From: Fredinandcohnia onubensis | GTDB taxonomy: Bacteria > Bacillota > Bacilli > Bacillales > Bacillaceae_L | DNA: 64,000 nt | Assembly: GCF_002734215.1 (NCBI RefSeq) | Contig: NZ_NSEB01000004.1 | Coordinates: forward strand, 1 to 64,000 | Direction: 5' to 3' | Shown here: positions 26,611 to 35,525 of the stretch, piece by piece | Layout of the letters: each line of letters begins with the position of its first letter | Position numbering within the stretch: position 1 is the stretch's first letter | The notes under the pieces: model-generated | What the model was told of the DNA's origin: nothing | The model's database searches: none | Seen by the model: only the letters and a program-made list of their open reading frames with translations | Position numbers and translations under genes: made by a program

Positions 26611-27897
26611 ATGATGAAGTTAGTAAAAAAGCTTAGTATTTTAGCGTTGTTTTCCATCATGCTTTCAACTATTCTAGCAGCTTGTAATACAGAGGAGACT
26701 GGAAAAGATACTGGTTCCTCAGGGACAAAATTAGAAATTTTAAGCTGGTGGACTGCCGGTGGTGAAGCAGAAGCTTTAAATGCAGTATTAGATGGTTTTG
26801 CTGAAACGAATCCTGATATTAAAGTTGAAAATGCAGCTGTAGCAGGTGGTGCTGGTGCGAACTCCCAGGCAGTACTCTCTACTCGTCTACAGGGTGGTGA
26901 TCCTCCAGCAGTTTTCCAGGCTCAAGGTGGACCAGATCTTTTAAGATGGCATGATGCGGGGTATCTTGATTCATTAACTAAAATCTATGAGGAAAATGGT
27001 TGGCTAGAAGTTTTTCCGGAAGAGTTAATAAAGATGAATACGGTAGATGGCGAGATATATGGATTACCATTGAATATTCATAGAAATAATGTGATTTGGT
27101 ATAACAAAAAGGTATTTGATGATAATGGTTTAGAGCCACCAAAAAACTTTGACGAGTTTTTTGAAGTAGCGGAAACACTAAAAGAGAAAGGGATAACCCC
27201 TTTAGCATTGGGTGACAAAAATCCAAGATGGGCAACATTAGTATTTGAAACTATTTTGCTTGATAAACTCGGAGCAGATGGAACATCTGAGTTATGGACT
27301 GGTGAAGTAGACTTCGATACCCCTGAGGTTAGGGAAGCGGTTAAAACTTTCGAGAAATTGTTAAGTTATACAAACGAAAATCATAGTGCACTTGACTGGC
27401 AGGATGCAGCAGAACTTGTTGTAAGTGGGAAAGCTGCAATGCAAATTATGGGAGACTGGCAATCTGGTTTTTTTGAAAGTAAGAATATGGAGCCTAACGT
27501 AGATTATGGGTGGGTTCAAACACCAAGTAAAGAAAAGGTTTTTAGTATTGTGAACGATTCAATGGGTATGCCAAAAGATATCAGTAATCCTGAAGAGGCT
27601 AGAAAATTTGTAGAGTATTTAGGATCAACAGAAGCGATGAAGAATTTTAATATCAAAAAAGGTTCCATTCCTGCTCGAACAGATGTGGATATGTCAGAGT
27701 TTGGAGAATATAGCAAAGCTGCGGCTGAGGATTTCAAAGAAGCAAAACTTTATGTTGGTTTAGCGGGTGGTTCAGCAACACCTGCAGGACATATTGCCAA
27801 GGTAGATGAAGCGATGAATATTTTTGTTACACAAAAAGATGTTGATAGTTTTATTGATTCCTTGAATCAAGCAAGGTCACTTATTACTGGAAACTAA
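26611..27897 (+). CDS. Sugar ABC transporter substrate-binding lipoprotein (family 1)
   Basis: A 428-residue lipoprotein that captures the sugar outside the membrane. The signal peptide ends in the lipobox LAAC (Cys 25). The mature part begins with a linker and the type-1 solute-binding fold: ILSWWTAGGEAEALN (about 45), then LPLNIHRNNVIWYNKKVFD (about 152), GKAAMQIMGDW (about 271) and a C-terminal GHIAKVDEAMN. The pattern resembles glucose/mannose or N-acetylglucosamine-type binders. GGGGG lies before the ATG pair. First gene of the operon; two permeases follow. Confidence 0.93.
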   Translation: MMKLVKKLSILALFSIMLSTILAACNTEETGKDTGSSGTKLEILSWWTAGGEAEALNAVLDGFAETNPDIKVENAAVAGGAGANSQAVLSTRLQGGDPPAVFQAQGGPDLLRWHDAGYLDSLTKIYEENGWLEVFPEELIKMNTVDGEIYGLPLNIHRNNVIWYNKKVFDDNGLEPPKNFDEFFEVAETLKEKGITPLALGDKNPRWATLVFETILLDKLGADGTSELWTGEVDFDTPEVREAVKTFEKLLSYTNENHSALDWQDAAELVVSGKAAMQIMGDWQSGFFESKNMEPNVDYGWVQTPSKEKVFSIVNDSMGMPKDISNPEEARKFVEYLGSTEAMKNFNIKKGSIPARTDVDMSEFGEYSKAAAEDFKEAKLYVGLAGGSATPAGHIAKVDEAMNIFVTQKDVDSFIDSLNQARSLITGN

Positions 27898-28076
27898 TTT
27901 AATTTTTTGAAGCGAATAGTGCCCTGAGAAATTCTGACAAGCATACCACAAAATAAATCCTTACCTAATTTGACACCTAGTTACATATTTTGTGGTGGGT
28001 TTGTCTTTTATTGATTTTTTATCTACGAGTTTGCTATTCTAGGAAAGTTTCTATTAAAGGTAGAGGGGGGAGTTCT

Positions 28077-29024
28077 TTGGGTATAAAAGACAATAGTGGA
28101 CAAAAGCGGAGAAAAAACAAATCTATAACATTAGATAGAATGCTTCCTTTCCTTATCGTATTACCCTCGGTGTTATTTGTAATTGTTTTTGTTTATTTAT
28201 TTATAGGCTGGACTGGTGTTGTATCTCTTGTTAAATGGAATTCATTAAAGCCTGATTTTACATTTGTTGGACTAGAGAACTATAAAACTTTGTTAGAGTC
28301 GTTTCGATTTCAATCAGATATTCGAAATATGATCTTTTTTTCTTTGTTTTTTATTGTTGGTGTAATCATTCTAGGACAATTTTTAGCTATTCTTTTAGAA
28401 CAAAATGTTAAGGGAAAGTGGCTTTATCGAAATATATTTTTATTTCCAATGGCAATGTCATTTGTTGTAACTGGTGTCGTATGGAGATGGATATTTAATC
28501 CTGAATCCGGAGTTAACTTGTTCTTGGGTAAGTTCGGTTATTCTCCTGGTTGGTATACGGATATTACAATCATTCCTGGATGGAGTATTTTTAAAATAGA
28601 TTTTGGGTTATCTGTTGGTTTAATTGCTGTCTTAATTGCAGCTATTTGGCAAATGACTGGCTTCTCGTTGGCAATGTACTTAGCTGGTTTGGGGAATGTT
28701 CCTCATGAATTAAAGGAAGCAGCACTAATGGATGGTGCTAATAAATGGCAGGTTTATATAAAGATTATCATACCTCAACTAAAGCCAATCACGTTTGGAT
28801 TGGTTCTCATTATGTTTCAAATTTCATTGAAAATATTTGATTTGGTTTACACGATGACTGGATCAGGGCCTAATTTCGTTACGGATATGCCAGCGATTTA
28901 TATGTACGAGACAACATTTAAGAGTAATTTCTATGCTGAGGGTGCAGCAATTGCCATCTTTATGCTACTAATGGTGATGATCTTTATCATTCCATATATG
29001 TTCAGACGAAAGGAGGATGCTTAA
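28077..29024 (+). CDS. Sugar ABC transporter permease (MalF type)
   Basis: A permease of about 315 residues with six helices. The inner loop carries the ATPase-docking EAA motif (EAALMDGANKWQVYIKIIIP, about 209-228). The start is the TTG at 28077 with AGGGGGG a few bases upstream; the longer frame from 27990 has no site and would add an unlikely hydrophobic leader. The stop overlaps the next permease's ATG by one base. The operon has no ATPase; in Firmicutes a shared MsmX-type ATPase usually serves such importers. Confidence 0.9.
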   Translation: MGIKDNSGQKRRKNKSITLDRMLPFLIVLPSVLFVIVFVYLFIGWTGVVSLVKWNSLKPDFTFVGLENYKTLLESFRFQSDIRNMIFFSLFFIVGVIILGQFLAILLEQNVKGKWLYRNIFLFPMAMSFVVTGVVWRWIFNPESGVNLFLGKFGYSPGWYTDITIIPGWSIFKIDFGLSVGLIAVLIAAIWQMTGFSLAMYLAGLGNVPHELKEAALMDGANKWQVYIKIIIPQLKPITFGLVLIMFQISLKIFDLVYTMTGSGPNFVTDMPAIYMYETTFKSNFYAEGAAIAIFMLLMVMIFIIPYMFRRKEDA

Positions 29025-29842
29025 TGTCGAGGCTCCTTTCAAAAATCTTTTTATATGGTGTCTTAACGCTATTGGCAATCATGTTTTTAGTCCCTTTCTA
29101 TGTACTCATTGTGACTGGTCTTAAATCCTTTGAGGAAGTATCTTTCATGACCATGTGGGATTTGCCTAAAAGTCTTAACCTATCTAGTTTTATAGAGGCT
29201 TTTAAGCAGCTTTACCCAAACTTTTGGAATAGCTTCATTATGGTTGTTCCTGCGACCGTCATTTCTGCTGTATTAGGTTCATTAAACGGATATGCGTTAT
29301 CGAAGTGGAGATTCAGAGGTTCAGAAGTGCTCTTTACCATCTTGTTATTGGGGATGTTCATCCCTTACCAGAGTATCTTAATCCCACTTATTACAACGAT
29401 TAAGTCTTTAGGTCTATATAATACCATTCCTGGATTGGTTCTAGTCCATGTTGTATATGGCTTACCTATGACTACTTTAATGTTTAGGAATTTCTATGTT
29501 GGGATCCCGCAGTCGTTGGTCGAAGCGGCACAAATAGACGGATCTGGTTTTTTCCAAACCTATACAAAGGTGATTATGCCTATTTCAATAACTGGTTTTG
29601 TAGTAGTGGGAATTTGGCAGTTTACGAATATTTATAATGAGTTTTTGTTTGCGATAACGATTACAGGTCACGACAAACATCCAATCATGGTAGCTCTACA
29701 AAACTTAGCGGGTAGTCAGGTTGTTGAGTGGAATGTCCAAATGGCTGGTGCACTATTGGCAGCCGTTCCGACTATGTTGATTTATATTTTTGCAGGGAAA
29801 TATTTTATAAAAGGCTTATTGGCAGGATCTGTAAAGGGATAA
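29024..29842 (+). CDS. Sugar ABC transporter permease (MalG type)
   Basis: A 272-residue partner permease with six helices and the EAA motif VEAAQIDGSGFFQTYTKVIM (about 166-185). The N-terminal TGLKSFEEV segment is typical of CUT1-family MalG proteins. The ATG overlaps the preceding stop (TAATG), so translation is coupled. It forms the membrane pore with the preceding permease. Confidence 0.92.
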   Translation: MSRLLSKIFLYGVLTLLAIMFLVPFYVLIVTGLKSFEEVSFMTMWDLPKSLNLSSFIEAFKQLYPNFWNSFIMVVPATVISAVLGSLNGYALSKWRFRGSEVLFTILLLGMFIPYQSILIPLITTIKSLGLYNTIPGLVLVHVVYGLPMTTLMFRNFYVGIPQSLVEAAQIDGSGFFQTYTKVIMPISITGFVVVGIWQFTNIYNEFLFAITITGHDKHPIMVALQNLAGSQVVEWNVQMAGALLAAVPTMLIYIFAGKYFIKGLLAGSVKG

Positions 29843-29870
29843 ACATTACGTTTGGAAAGGGAGTTTGTAT

Positions 29871-30914
29871 ATGAAAAAACTAAGAGTAGGGATTATTGGT
29901 TGTGGTGGAATTGCTCAAACAAAACATATTCCGAATTATTTAAAGTGCTCAGATGATGTGGAGATTATCGGTGTAAGTGATGTAAACATTATGAGAGCAC
30001 AACAATGTGCTGAAAAGTGGGGAATTCCGAATTACTTCGATGATTATCACAAAATGCTTAATGAGATTGAATTAGATGCAGTCAGTGTTTGTACACCGAA
30101 CAAATTTCATGCTGAGATAACAAAAGCGGTATTAAAGGCCGGGTGTCATGTTTTATGTGAAAAGCCTCCTGCAATCACTGTTCAAGAAGCTGAGGAAATG
30201 GCTCAAACTGCCAGGGATATGAATAAGTTCTTAACCTTTGGTTTCCATTATCGACACTCTCCTGAAGTAGGTCTATTAAAGGACTATATTAATAATGATG
30301 AATTTGGAACTATTTATGCAGCAAAGGCAAATGCAGTTCGGAGAAGAGGAATCCCTGGTTGGGGCGTATTTACCAATAAAGAGCTACAAGGTGGAGGGGC
30401 TCTCATTGATATAGGCGTACATATGCTTGATACCGCTCTATATTTAATGGGATACCCTGAACCAGATACGGTATTAGGTGTGACCTATCAAAAATTAGGA
30501 AACAAAAAAGGTGTCGGATTAATGGGAAGCTGGGATTGGGAAAACTTTTCGGTTGAGGATTTTAGTCGCGGATTGATTATTTTTAAAGATGGCTCATCGA
30601 TTACATTGGATGCGGCTTTTGCTGCTAATATTGAAAAAGATGAGGTCATGCAGGTTTCTTTAATGGGAGATAAAGGTGGAGCTGATGTTTTTCCAGTAAA
30701 AATTTATCAGGAAAAATATAACTCTTTAATAGATACTACTCCAGCATACATGCCGGAAACAGATTACTATGAAACACAATTTAGAAGGTTTGTAGACTGC
30801 TGTATTCATAACATTGAGCCAATTAGTAAGCCTGAAGAAGCGGTGATTCTTCAAAAAATAATAAATGGTTTATATGAATCTGCTGAAACTGGAGAAGCTG
30901 TGAAAATTAAGTAA
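29871..30914 (+). CDS. Gfo/Idh/MocA-family NAD(P)-dependent oxidoreductase
   Basis: A protein of about 347 residues. The N-terminal Rossmann motif VGIIGCGGIAQTKHIPNY binds the nicotinamide cofactor; CEKPPA near 98 is the family motif with the catalytic Lys. GGALIDIGVHMLDTALYLMG (about 172-191) holds the Asp and His of the active site. Members oxidise or reduce a sugar or inositol hydroxyl. The ATG at 29871 has GGGAG in front; the TTG six bases earlier is too near. Its place after the importer suggests that it acts first on the imported sugar. Confidence 0.92.
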   Translation: MKKLRVGIIGCGGIAQTKHIPNYLKCSDDVEIIGVSDVNIMRAQQCAEKWGIPNYFDDYHKMLNEIELDAVSVCTPNKFHAEITKAVLKAGCHVLCEKPPAITVQEAEEMAQTARDMNKFLTFGFHYRHSPEVGLLKDYINNDEFGTIYAAKANAVRRRGIPGWGVFTNKELQGGGALIDIGVHMLDTALYLMGYPEPDTVLGVTYQKLGNKKGVGLMGSWDWENFSVEDFSRGLIIFKDGSSITLDAAFAANIEKDEVMQVSLMGDKGGADVFPVKIYQEKYNSLIDTTPAYMPETDYYETQFRRFVDCCIHNIEPISKPEEAVILQKIINGLYESAETGEAVKIK

Positions 30915-30949
30915 TTATAAAATCAAGACTGCTACGGAGGTATGAATAG

Positions 30950-31813
30950 ATGTTAAAAGGATTAAGTACAGCTGGTATTGGTAAGGTGAGCGGATTAAAG
31001 GAACATATTCATTTAGCCTCGATTAATGGATTTCACGCAGTTGAAACAACTATTCATGAGTTAAGAGAATTTGTGGAGACTCAGGGATTGAGGCAGGCAC
31101 AGGAGTATTTGAAAGAAAAAAATGTCATAATTGGGGCACTCCAGTTGCCAGTGGAGTGGAGAATGGATGACGCAAGGTTTAAAGAAGGTCTAAAAGAATT
31201 AGTAGAAACTGCTGAATTAGCTAGCAAATTTGACTGCAAGACTTTCTTTACCTATTTTATGCCATCAACAGATCGAGAAATAGCACCATACTTACTTGAA
31301 CTTTCAAAGCGAATTCAATTAATGGGCAGATTAATTCGGGAATATGATATGAATTTAGCCCTTGAATATGTTGGCCCACATCACCTTCGTCATAAATGGA
31401 AAAATGTCTTTATCTATGATGCTAAAACAACCTTACAATGGCTTGATTTAGTAGGTGAGTCAAACGTTGGGATTGTCCTAGATAGTTTTCATTGGTACAC
31501 AAGTCAAGAGTCAATTGAAGATATTTTAGCAATTGAAACAAGTAGAATTAAATACGTTCATCTTAATGATGCTAGGCCTATACCTGTTGAAGATGTTCTA
31601 GATAATGATCGGGTATTCCCAGGAGAAGGCGCAATCGATTTAGAGGGCTTTCTTAAAGCACTTGATGAAATAAATTATACAGGCTTAGTTACTCAGGAAA
31701 TTTTGACAATTGAGGAACTTGAGGAATCTTGTGAAGAATTGGCCAAAAAATCTGGAGAAGCATTTTCAAACGTATTTAATAAGGTATTTACTAGTTTAGT
31801 TGAAAATAATTAG
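30950..31813 (+). CDS. Sugar phosphate isomerase/epimerase (AP endonuclease-2 TIM barrel)
   Basis: A 287-residue TIM-barrel enzyme. Likely metal ligands lie in LALEYVGPHH (Glu near 141), VLDSFHWYT (Asp/His near 177), VHLNDARP (His near 204) and TQEIL (Glu near 248), the usual Glu-Asp-His-Glu set. Relatives isomerise or epimerise keto-sugars such as keto-inositols. A CGGAGG site lies before the ATG. Often paired with Gfo/Idh/MocA enzymes, as here, for oxidation then isomerisation. Confidence 0.88.
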   Translation: MLKGLSTAGIGKVSGLKEHIHLASINGFHAVETTIHELREFVETQGLRQAQEYLKEKNVIIGALQLPVEWRMDDARFKEGLKELVETAELASKFDCKTFFTYFMPSTDREIAPYLLELSKRIQLMGRLIREYDMNLALEYVGPHHLRHKWKNVFIYDAKTTLQWLDLVGESNVGIVLDSFHWYTSQESIEDILAIETSRIKYVHLNDARPIPVEDVLDNDRVFPGEGAIDLEGFLKALDEINYTGLVTQEILTIEELEESCEELAKKSGEAFSNVFNKVFTSLVENN

Positions 31814-31853
31814 TTTTCGGATTACCACAATAAAGACACAAGGAGTTGCTGCT

Positions 31854-33275
31854 ATGAAAATTATGGTCGGTTGCTTTTATCATGAAACCAATACATTTAA
31901 CCCATTTCCTACAGTGAAGGAGGATTTCGTCTTTGTCGAAGGTCCGGAGGTTCTTTCAAAGTTGGGAAGTACAGCGATTCTAGTGGAAAATGGGGTAGAT
32001 GTCGTTCCGAGTATATATGCTACGGGGTTATCTTCAGGTGTAGTAACAAAGGAAACATATGAATTTTTTACTGAAAGGATTGTTTCTACCTTAAGAGGAG
32101 AACCTGATCTAGACGGAATTTGGTTACATCTACACGGCTCCATGGTAGTGGAGGGAATTGGTTCAGGGGAGTTAGCTCTGTTAAAGGAAATCAGGAAGTA
32201 CGTTAATGAGGATATCCCTATTTCACTAACTCTAGATATACATGCCAATATCCCTGCTGAGCTATCAAAGCTGGTCAATATTGTTCGTGCATATCGTACA
32301 GTACCTCATATTGACCAACTCGAAACGGAACAGCTTACTGCAAAATATTTAATAGATTACATTCAGAAAGGCGAAAAGTACACCCCTTCTTTTGAAAAAT
32401 TACCATTAGTCATATGCGGGGAAAAAGCACTTGGCAATAGCTATCCTTTAAAAGATATTTTTCAAAAGCTAGAGGAGATTGAGAGATTAGATGGAATTGT
32501 AACGGCTTCCTTCTTTTTAGGTCACGCATGGAGTGATTCAGAACATACAGGTGCTTCTATATTTGTAGTACCTGAGACAGCTGAGTTTAATGGGTTAGCG
32601 TCAAAAATAGTATCAGAAATGAAAGACTATATTAATGAAAGACAGAATGATTTTACATTTAGTGCCCTTGCATTAGAAACAGAAGATGCGGTTAATAAGT
32701 CTCTCAATGAAAATGTAAAACCAATATTCGTTTCCGATTCAGGTGACAACACAACTGCAGGAGCAACTGGATTTAATACCGTTTTACTAAGGAGTTATTT
32801 ATCAAAACAACCAACTGACAAAAAAGTACTGATCTCCGCGATTTTTGATTCAGAAGCTTATTCTGAATTAAATCAATTTGAAGTTGGCCAAGAGGTTTCT
32901 GTAGAGATTGGTAGAAATGTAGATGAATTCAGTGAGAAGGTTAAGGTTCAAGGTACATTAAAAGCTAAGGGCGATCTTCTTGGATATCTTAATGCTTCTG
33001 ATAATAAGGTTGGAGACGTATGTACCATTTCATCAGGAAATGTGGACATAGTCGTTGCGAATAGAGGAGAGTCATTTATTACGATTAATCATTTCACTCG
33101 AGCGAAGTTAGACCTTGATGTGTATGATGTCATCGTTTTAAAACAAGGGTATCTATTCGATGAATTAAGTAAAATCTCGAAGCTGGATATACTTGCATTT
33201 ACTCCTGGAGCTACCTATTTAAATATTAAAAAGTTAGATTATCAAAACATACCAAATGGAACGCATTTGGTATAG
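31854..33275 (+). CDS. M81-family metallohydrolase (MlrC-like)
   Basis: A protein of about 473 residues of the M81 family, named after MlrC, which opens linear microcystin. The N-terminal block reads GCFYHETNTFNPFPT; DIHANIPAEL, RTVPHIDQLET and FFLGHAWSDSEHTGAS carry candidate zinc ligands; DSGDNTTAGATGFNT marks the C-terminal domain. The start at 31854 has AAGGAG nine bases upstream. In sugar operons such enzymes have no assigned substrate. An amide or lactam bond on an amino sugar is a reasonable guess, since a NagB-like deaminase follows. Confidence 0.88.
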   Translation: MKIMVGCFYHETNTFNPFPTVKEDFVFVEGPEVLSKLGSTAILVENGVDVVPSIYATGLSSGVVTKETYEFFTERIVSTLRGEPDLDGIWLHLHGSMVVEGIGSGELALLKEIRKYVNEDIPISLTLDIHANIPAELSKLVNIVRAYRTVPHIDQLETEQLTAKYLIDYIQKGEKYTPSFEKLPLVICGEKALGNSYPLKDIFQKLEEIERLDGIVTASFFLGHAWSDSEHTGASIFVVPETAEFNGLASKIVSEMKDYINERQNDFTFSALALETEDAVNKSLNENVKPIFVSDSGDNTTAGATGFNTVLLRSYLSKQPTDKKVLISAIFDSEAYSELNQFEVGQEVSVEIGRNVDEFSEKVKVQGTLKAKGDLLGYLNASDNKVGDVCTISSGNVDIVVANRGESFITINHFTRAKLDLDVYDVIVLKQGYLFDELSKISKLDILAFTPGATYLNIKKLDYQNIPNGTHLV

Positions 33276-33301
33276 GAATATATTATTAAGGAGAGGTCAT
33301 C

Positions 33302-34030
33302 ATGGAAATTATTAGAACGAAAGACTATCAAGAAATGTCGAAAAAAGCGTATGAAATCGTGGCTGAGGTTTTGAAAAATAAAAAGGATGCTGTTATTAAT
33401 ACAACAACGGGTGCAAGCTATGATGGTTTATTTGAATTGCTTGTTCAGGCTGTTAATAGCGGAGAACTAGAGATAGATGAGTCCGTTATTATCAACCTTG
33501 ATGAGTACATTGCTGAGAGACAAAAGCCGTTTACTGTTTATACGTATATGCATAAAAAGTTCTATGATTTAATTACCAAACATCCAAAGGTAATAGAATT
33601 ATTAGATGGAAGTCTAGAAGATCATCAATCAGAAATTGATCGTTTTAAACATGTTTTAGAAAAATACCCGAGGGATCTGCAAATAGTTGGATTAGGTGTA
33701 AATGGCCATTTAGGTGCAAATGAACCTGGAACACCATTTGATTCTAGAATCTTTTTAGCAGATAGTGATGAATCGACCATTCAAAGCACGATGTTATACA
33801 ACAATCTAACTAGGGAAGAAGCACCTTCACAAATGATCACTTTAGGTTTGGCAGATATTATGGAGGCGAAAGAAATTTTATTAGTAGCGTCTGGAGAAAG
33901 AAAAGCCCATGCTGTGAAGGAAACGATTGAAGGACCAATTAGCGTTGATTGCCCAGCAACCGTGTTGAGAAATCATCCAAATGTTACTTTTATTATAGAT
34001 TCAGCAGCAGCTTCGCTTTTATCAAAATAA
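33302..34030 (+). CDS. NagB-like glucosamine-6-phosphate deaminase / sugar isomerase
   Basis: A 242-residue member of the NagB/RpiA/6-phosphogluconolactonase superfamily. Visible motifs are the phosphate-loop region NTTTGASYDGLFE (about 36), INLDEYIAE (about 65) and LGVNGHLGANEPGTPFDSR (about 137). NagB converts glucosamine-6-phosphate to fructose-6-phosphate and ammonia. The Asp and His of the active site are present, but the phosphate loop (usually TGSTP) is changed, so the substrate may be a different amino-sugar phosphate. AAGGAGAG precedes the ATG, 26 bases after the M81 gene. Confidence 0.87.
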   Translation: MEIIRTKDYQEMSKKAYEIVAEVLKNKKDAVINTTTGASYDGLFELLVQAVNSGELEIDESVIINLDEYIAERQKPFTVYTYMHKKFYDLITKHPKVIELLDGSLEDHQSEIDRFKHVLEKYPRDLQIVGLGVNGHLGANEPGTPFDSRIFLADSDESTIQSTMLYNNLTREEAPSQMITLGLADIMEAKEILLVASGERKAHAVKETIEGPISVDCPATVLRNHPNVTFIIDSAAASLLSK

Positions 34031-34130
34031 AAGCTAACCACTGAGTATGGCTTAATATGATATAGGCTTCATAGTTTCTGTATGTTCTTTCTGATTGATT
34101 TTTCAAGTAAATTTCTACAAGGGGATATAT

Positions 34131-35108
34131 ATGGATAAACAAATAATCGGTATAGACATAGGAGGGACCAATATAAAGCTAGGCCTTTTGAATGTAAAAG
34201 GCGATATTCTTAATAGGTGGGAAATTCCTACAGTACGCGGAAAAGAGATAAAACATATATGGGAATCGGTTCTTTCAAAAGTATCAAAGAATGATATAGA
34301 AAATAATATTCTTGGAATTGGGGTAGGCGCTCCTGGCTTTGTGGATGGTGATTCTGGTATTGTATTTGAAGCTGTGAACTTGGGCTGGAAAAACTTTGAA
34401 TTAGGAAAACTTTTATCAACTAAGTTTTCTCTCCCAGTCGTAGTTGAAAATGATGCAAACCTAGCCGCACTTGGTGAGTATTGGAAAGGTGCGGGAGATA
34501 GGGTTGAAAATCTGATTTTTATTACACTCGGTACAGGTGTTGGTAGTGGAATTATTGCAAATGGTTCTATCTTAAATGGGGAGAATGGGACTGCGGGTGA
34601 GATCGGTCATATCATTGTAGACCCTAATGGCTATCCTTGCAATTGTGGACGTGTTGGTTGTCTAGATACCATCTCATCAGCAACTGGAATTGTCCGACAA
34701 GCCAAGGAAAAAGTAAAAGAAAATCCAAGCTGTAGCTTAGCCCACTATTTGAATACACGTGGTTCGATAGACGCAAAAGATATTTTCACTCAAGCCCGAA
34801 ATGGAGATCCGGATTGTATTGACATACTAGAATACACTGCCGAAATGTTAGGAAAGGCACTTGCTAACGCTGCAGCGATCATAAATCCTTCAAAAATCAT
34901 CATAGGCGGAGGCGTCTCACAAGCTGGTGAACAACTACTAAATCTCACAAAGAAGTATTTTATTCAGTACTCACTAGGAAGAATCGGAGAAGTCACAAAC
35001 ATAGAAATAGCAAAACTAGGGAACAACGCAGGAATCATCGGAGCGGCATACCTCGTGGCGGGACAAAGGGACAGGTCACTCGTCCCACAAGACTCCTGTC
35101 ATAAATAG
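34131..35108 (+). CDS. ROK-family sugar kinase (glucokinase-like)
   Basis: A kinase of about 325 residues that phosphorylates a hexose at C6 with ATP. It has the ATP loop IGIDIGGTNIKLGLL, VENDANLAALGE (catalytic Asp near 104), TLGTGVGSGIIANG and the zinc motif GHIIVDPNGYPCNCGRVGCL. It lacks a DNA-binding domain, unlike the ROK repressor upstream. The start at 34131 has AAGGGG in front. The last 15 residues (GQRDRSLVPQDSCHK) come from a dispersed repeat inserted after the normal IIGAAYLV end; activity is probably kept. Confidence 0.9.
   Translation: MDKQIIGIDIGGTNIKLGLLNVKGDILNRWEIPTVRGKEIKHIWESVLSKVSKNDIENNILGIGVGAPGFVDGDSGIVFEAVNLGWKNFELGKLLSTKFSLPVVVENDANLAALGEYWKGAGDRVENLIFITLGTGVGSGIIANGSILNGENGTAGEIGHIIVDPNGYPCNCGRVGCLDTISSATGIVRQAKEKVKENPSCSLAHYLNTRGSIDAKDIFTQARNGDPDCIDILEYTAEMLGKALANAAAIINPSKIIIGGGVSQAGEQLLNLTKKYFIQYSLGRIGEVTNIEIAKLGNNAGIIGAAYLVAGQRDRSLVPQDSCHK
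35059..35087 (+). repeat. GGGACAGGTCCC element inside the kinase 3' end
   Basis: GGGACAAAGGGACAGGTCAC followed by TCGTCCC. It encodes GQRDRSLVP at the end of the ROK kinase, the same peptide that the family gives at the end of comM. Confidence 0.7.
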
Positions 35109-35119
35109 AAAATTTCACG

Positions 35120-35152
35120 CCACCAGATCGAAAATACAATGAGGTCTGGTGG
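35120..35152 (+). terminator. Terminator of the ABC/catabolic operon
   Basis: CCACCAGATC (35120-35129) pairs with GGTCTGGTGG (35143-35152) with one G-U pair. It starts 11 bases after the kinase stop. The following TTGTGTTG is only weakly U-rich. Confidence 0.6.
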
Positions 35153-35525
35153 TTGTGTTGAACCGAGTCGTATTATTATTACTTGATATGTTTATTTTAA
35201 GGCACTATATGCAACCTATTAATAGGTGTTGGCAAATTTTCAAGTATAAAAGAAAGAGCATAAAGCACTCCTTGAAATGATAGTCTCAGTCCCCAAATCT
35301 CATACTCCAAAAGATACAATCCTACCTGAAAGCTAGGCATTTCCTACGATTTAATTGATAGGACCTACTATTCATTTTTAATCAAAGTTTCGGATTTCGA
35401 AGGATTTTGATAGGAATAGCCAAAACTAGAACAGTTTCGACAGCGAAAAACGACAAAGCAAAATCTACTAAACTCATACAATCTAGTTGTATTCATAGAA
35501 AAAATAGTAGAGTGGAGTGGTGGTA
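35153..35525. other. Intergenic region before the M14 peptidase
   Basis: No gene seen. There is one reverse Spo0A-box core (TTCGACA, near 35438), which may be chance. A promoter for the peptidase must lie here but I cannot point to a convincing one. Confidence 0.4.
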
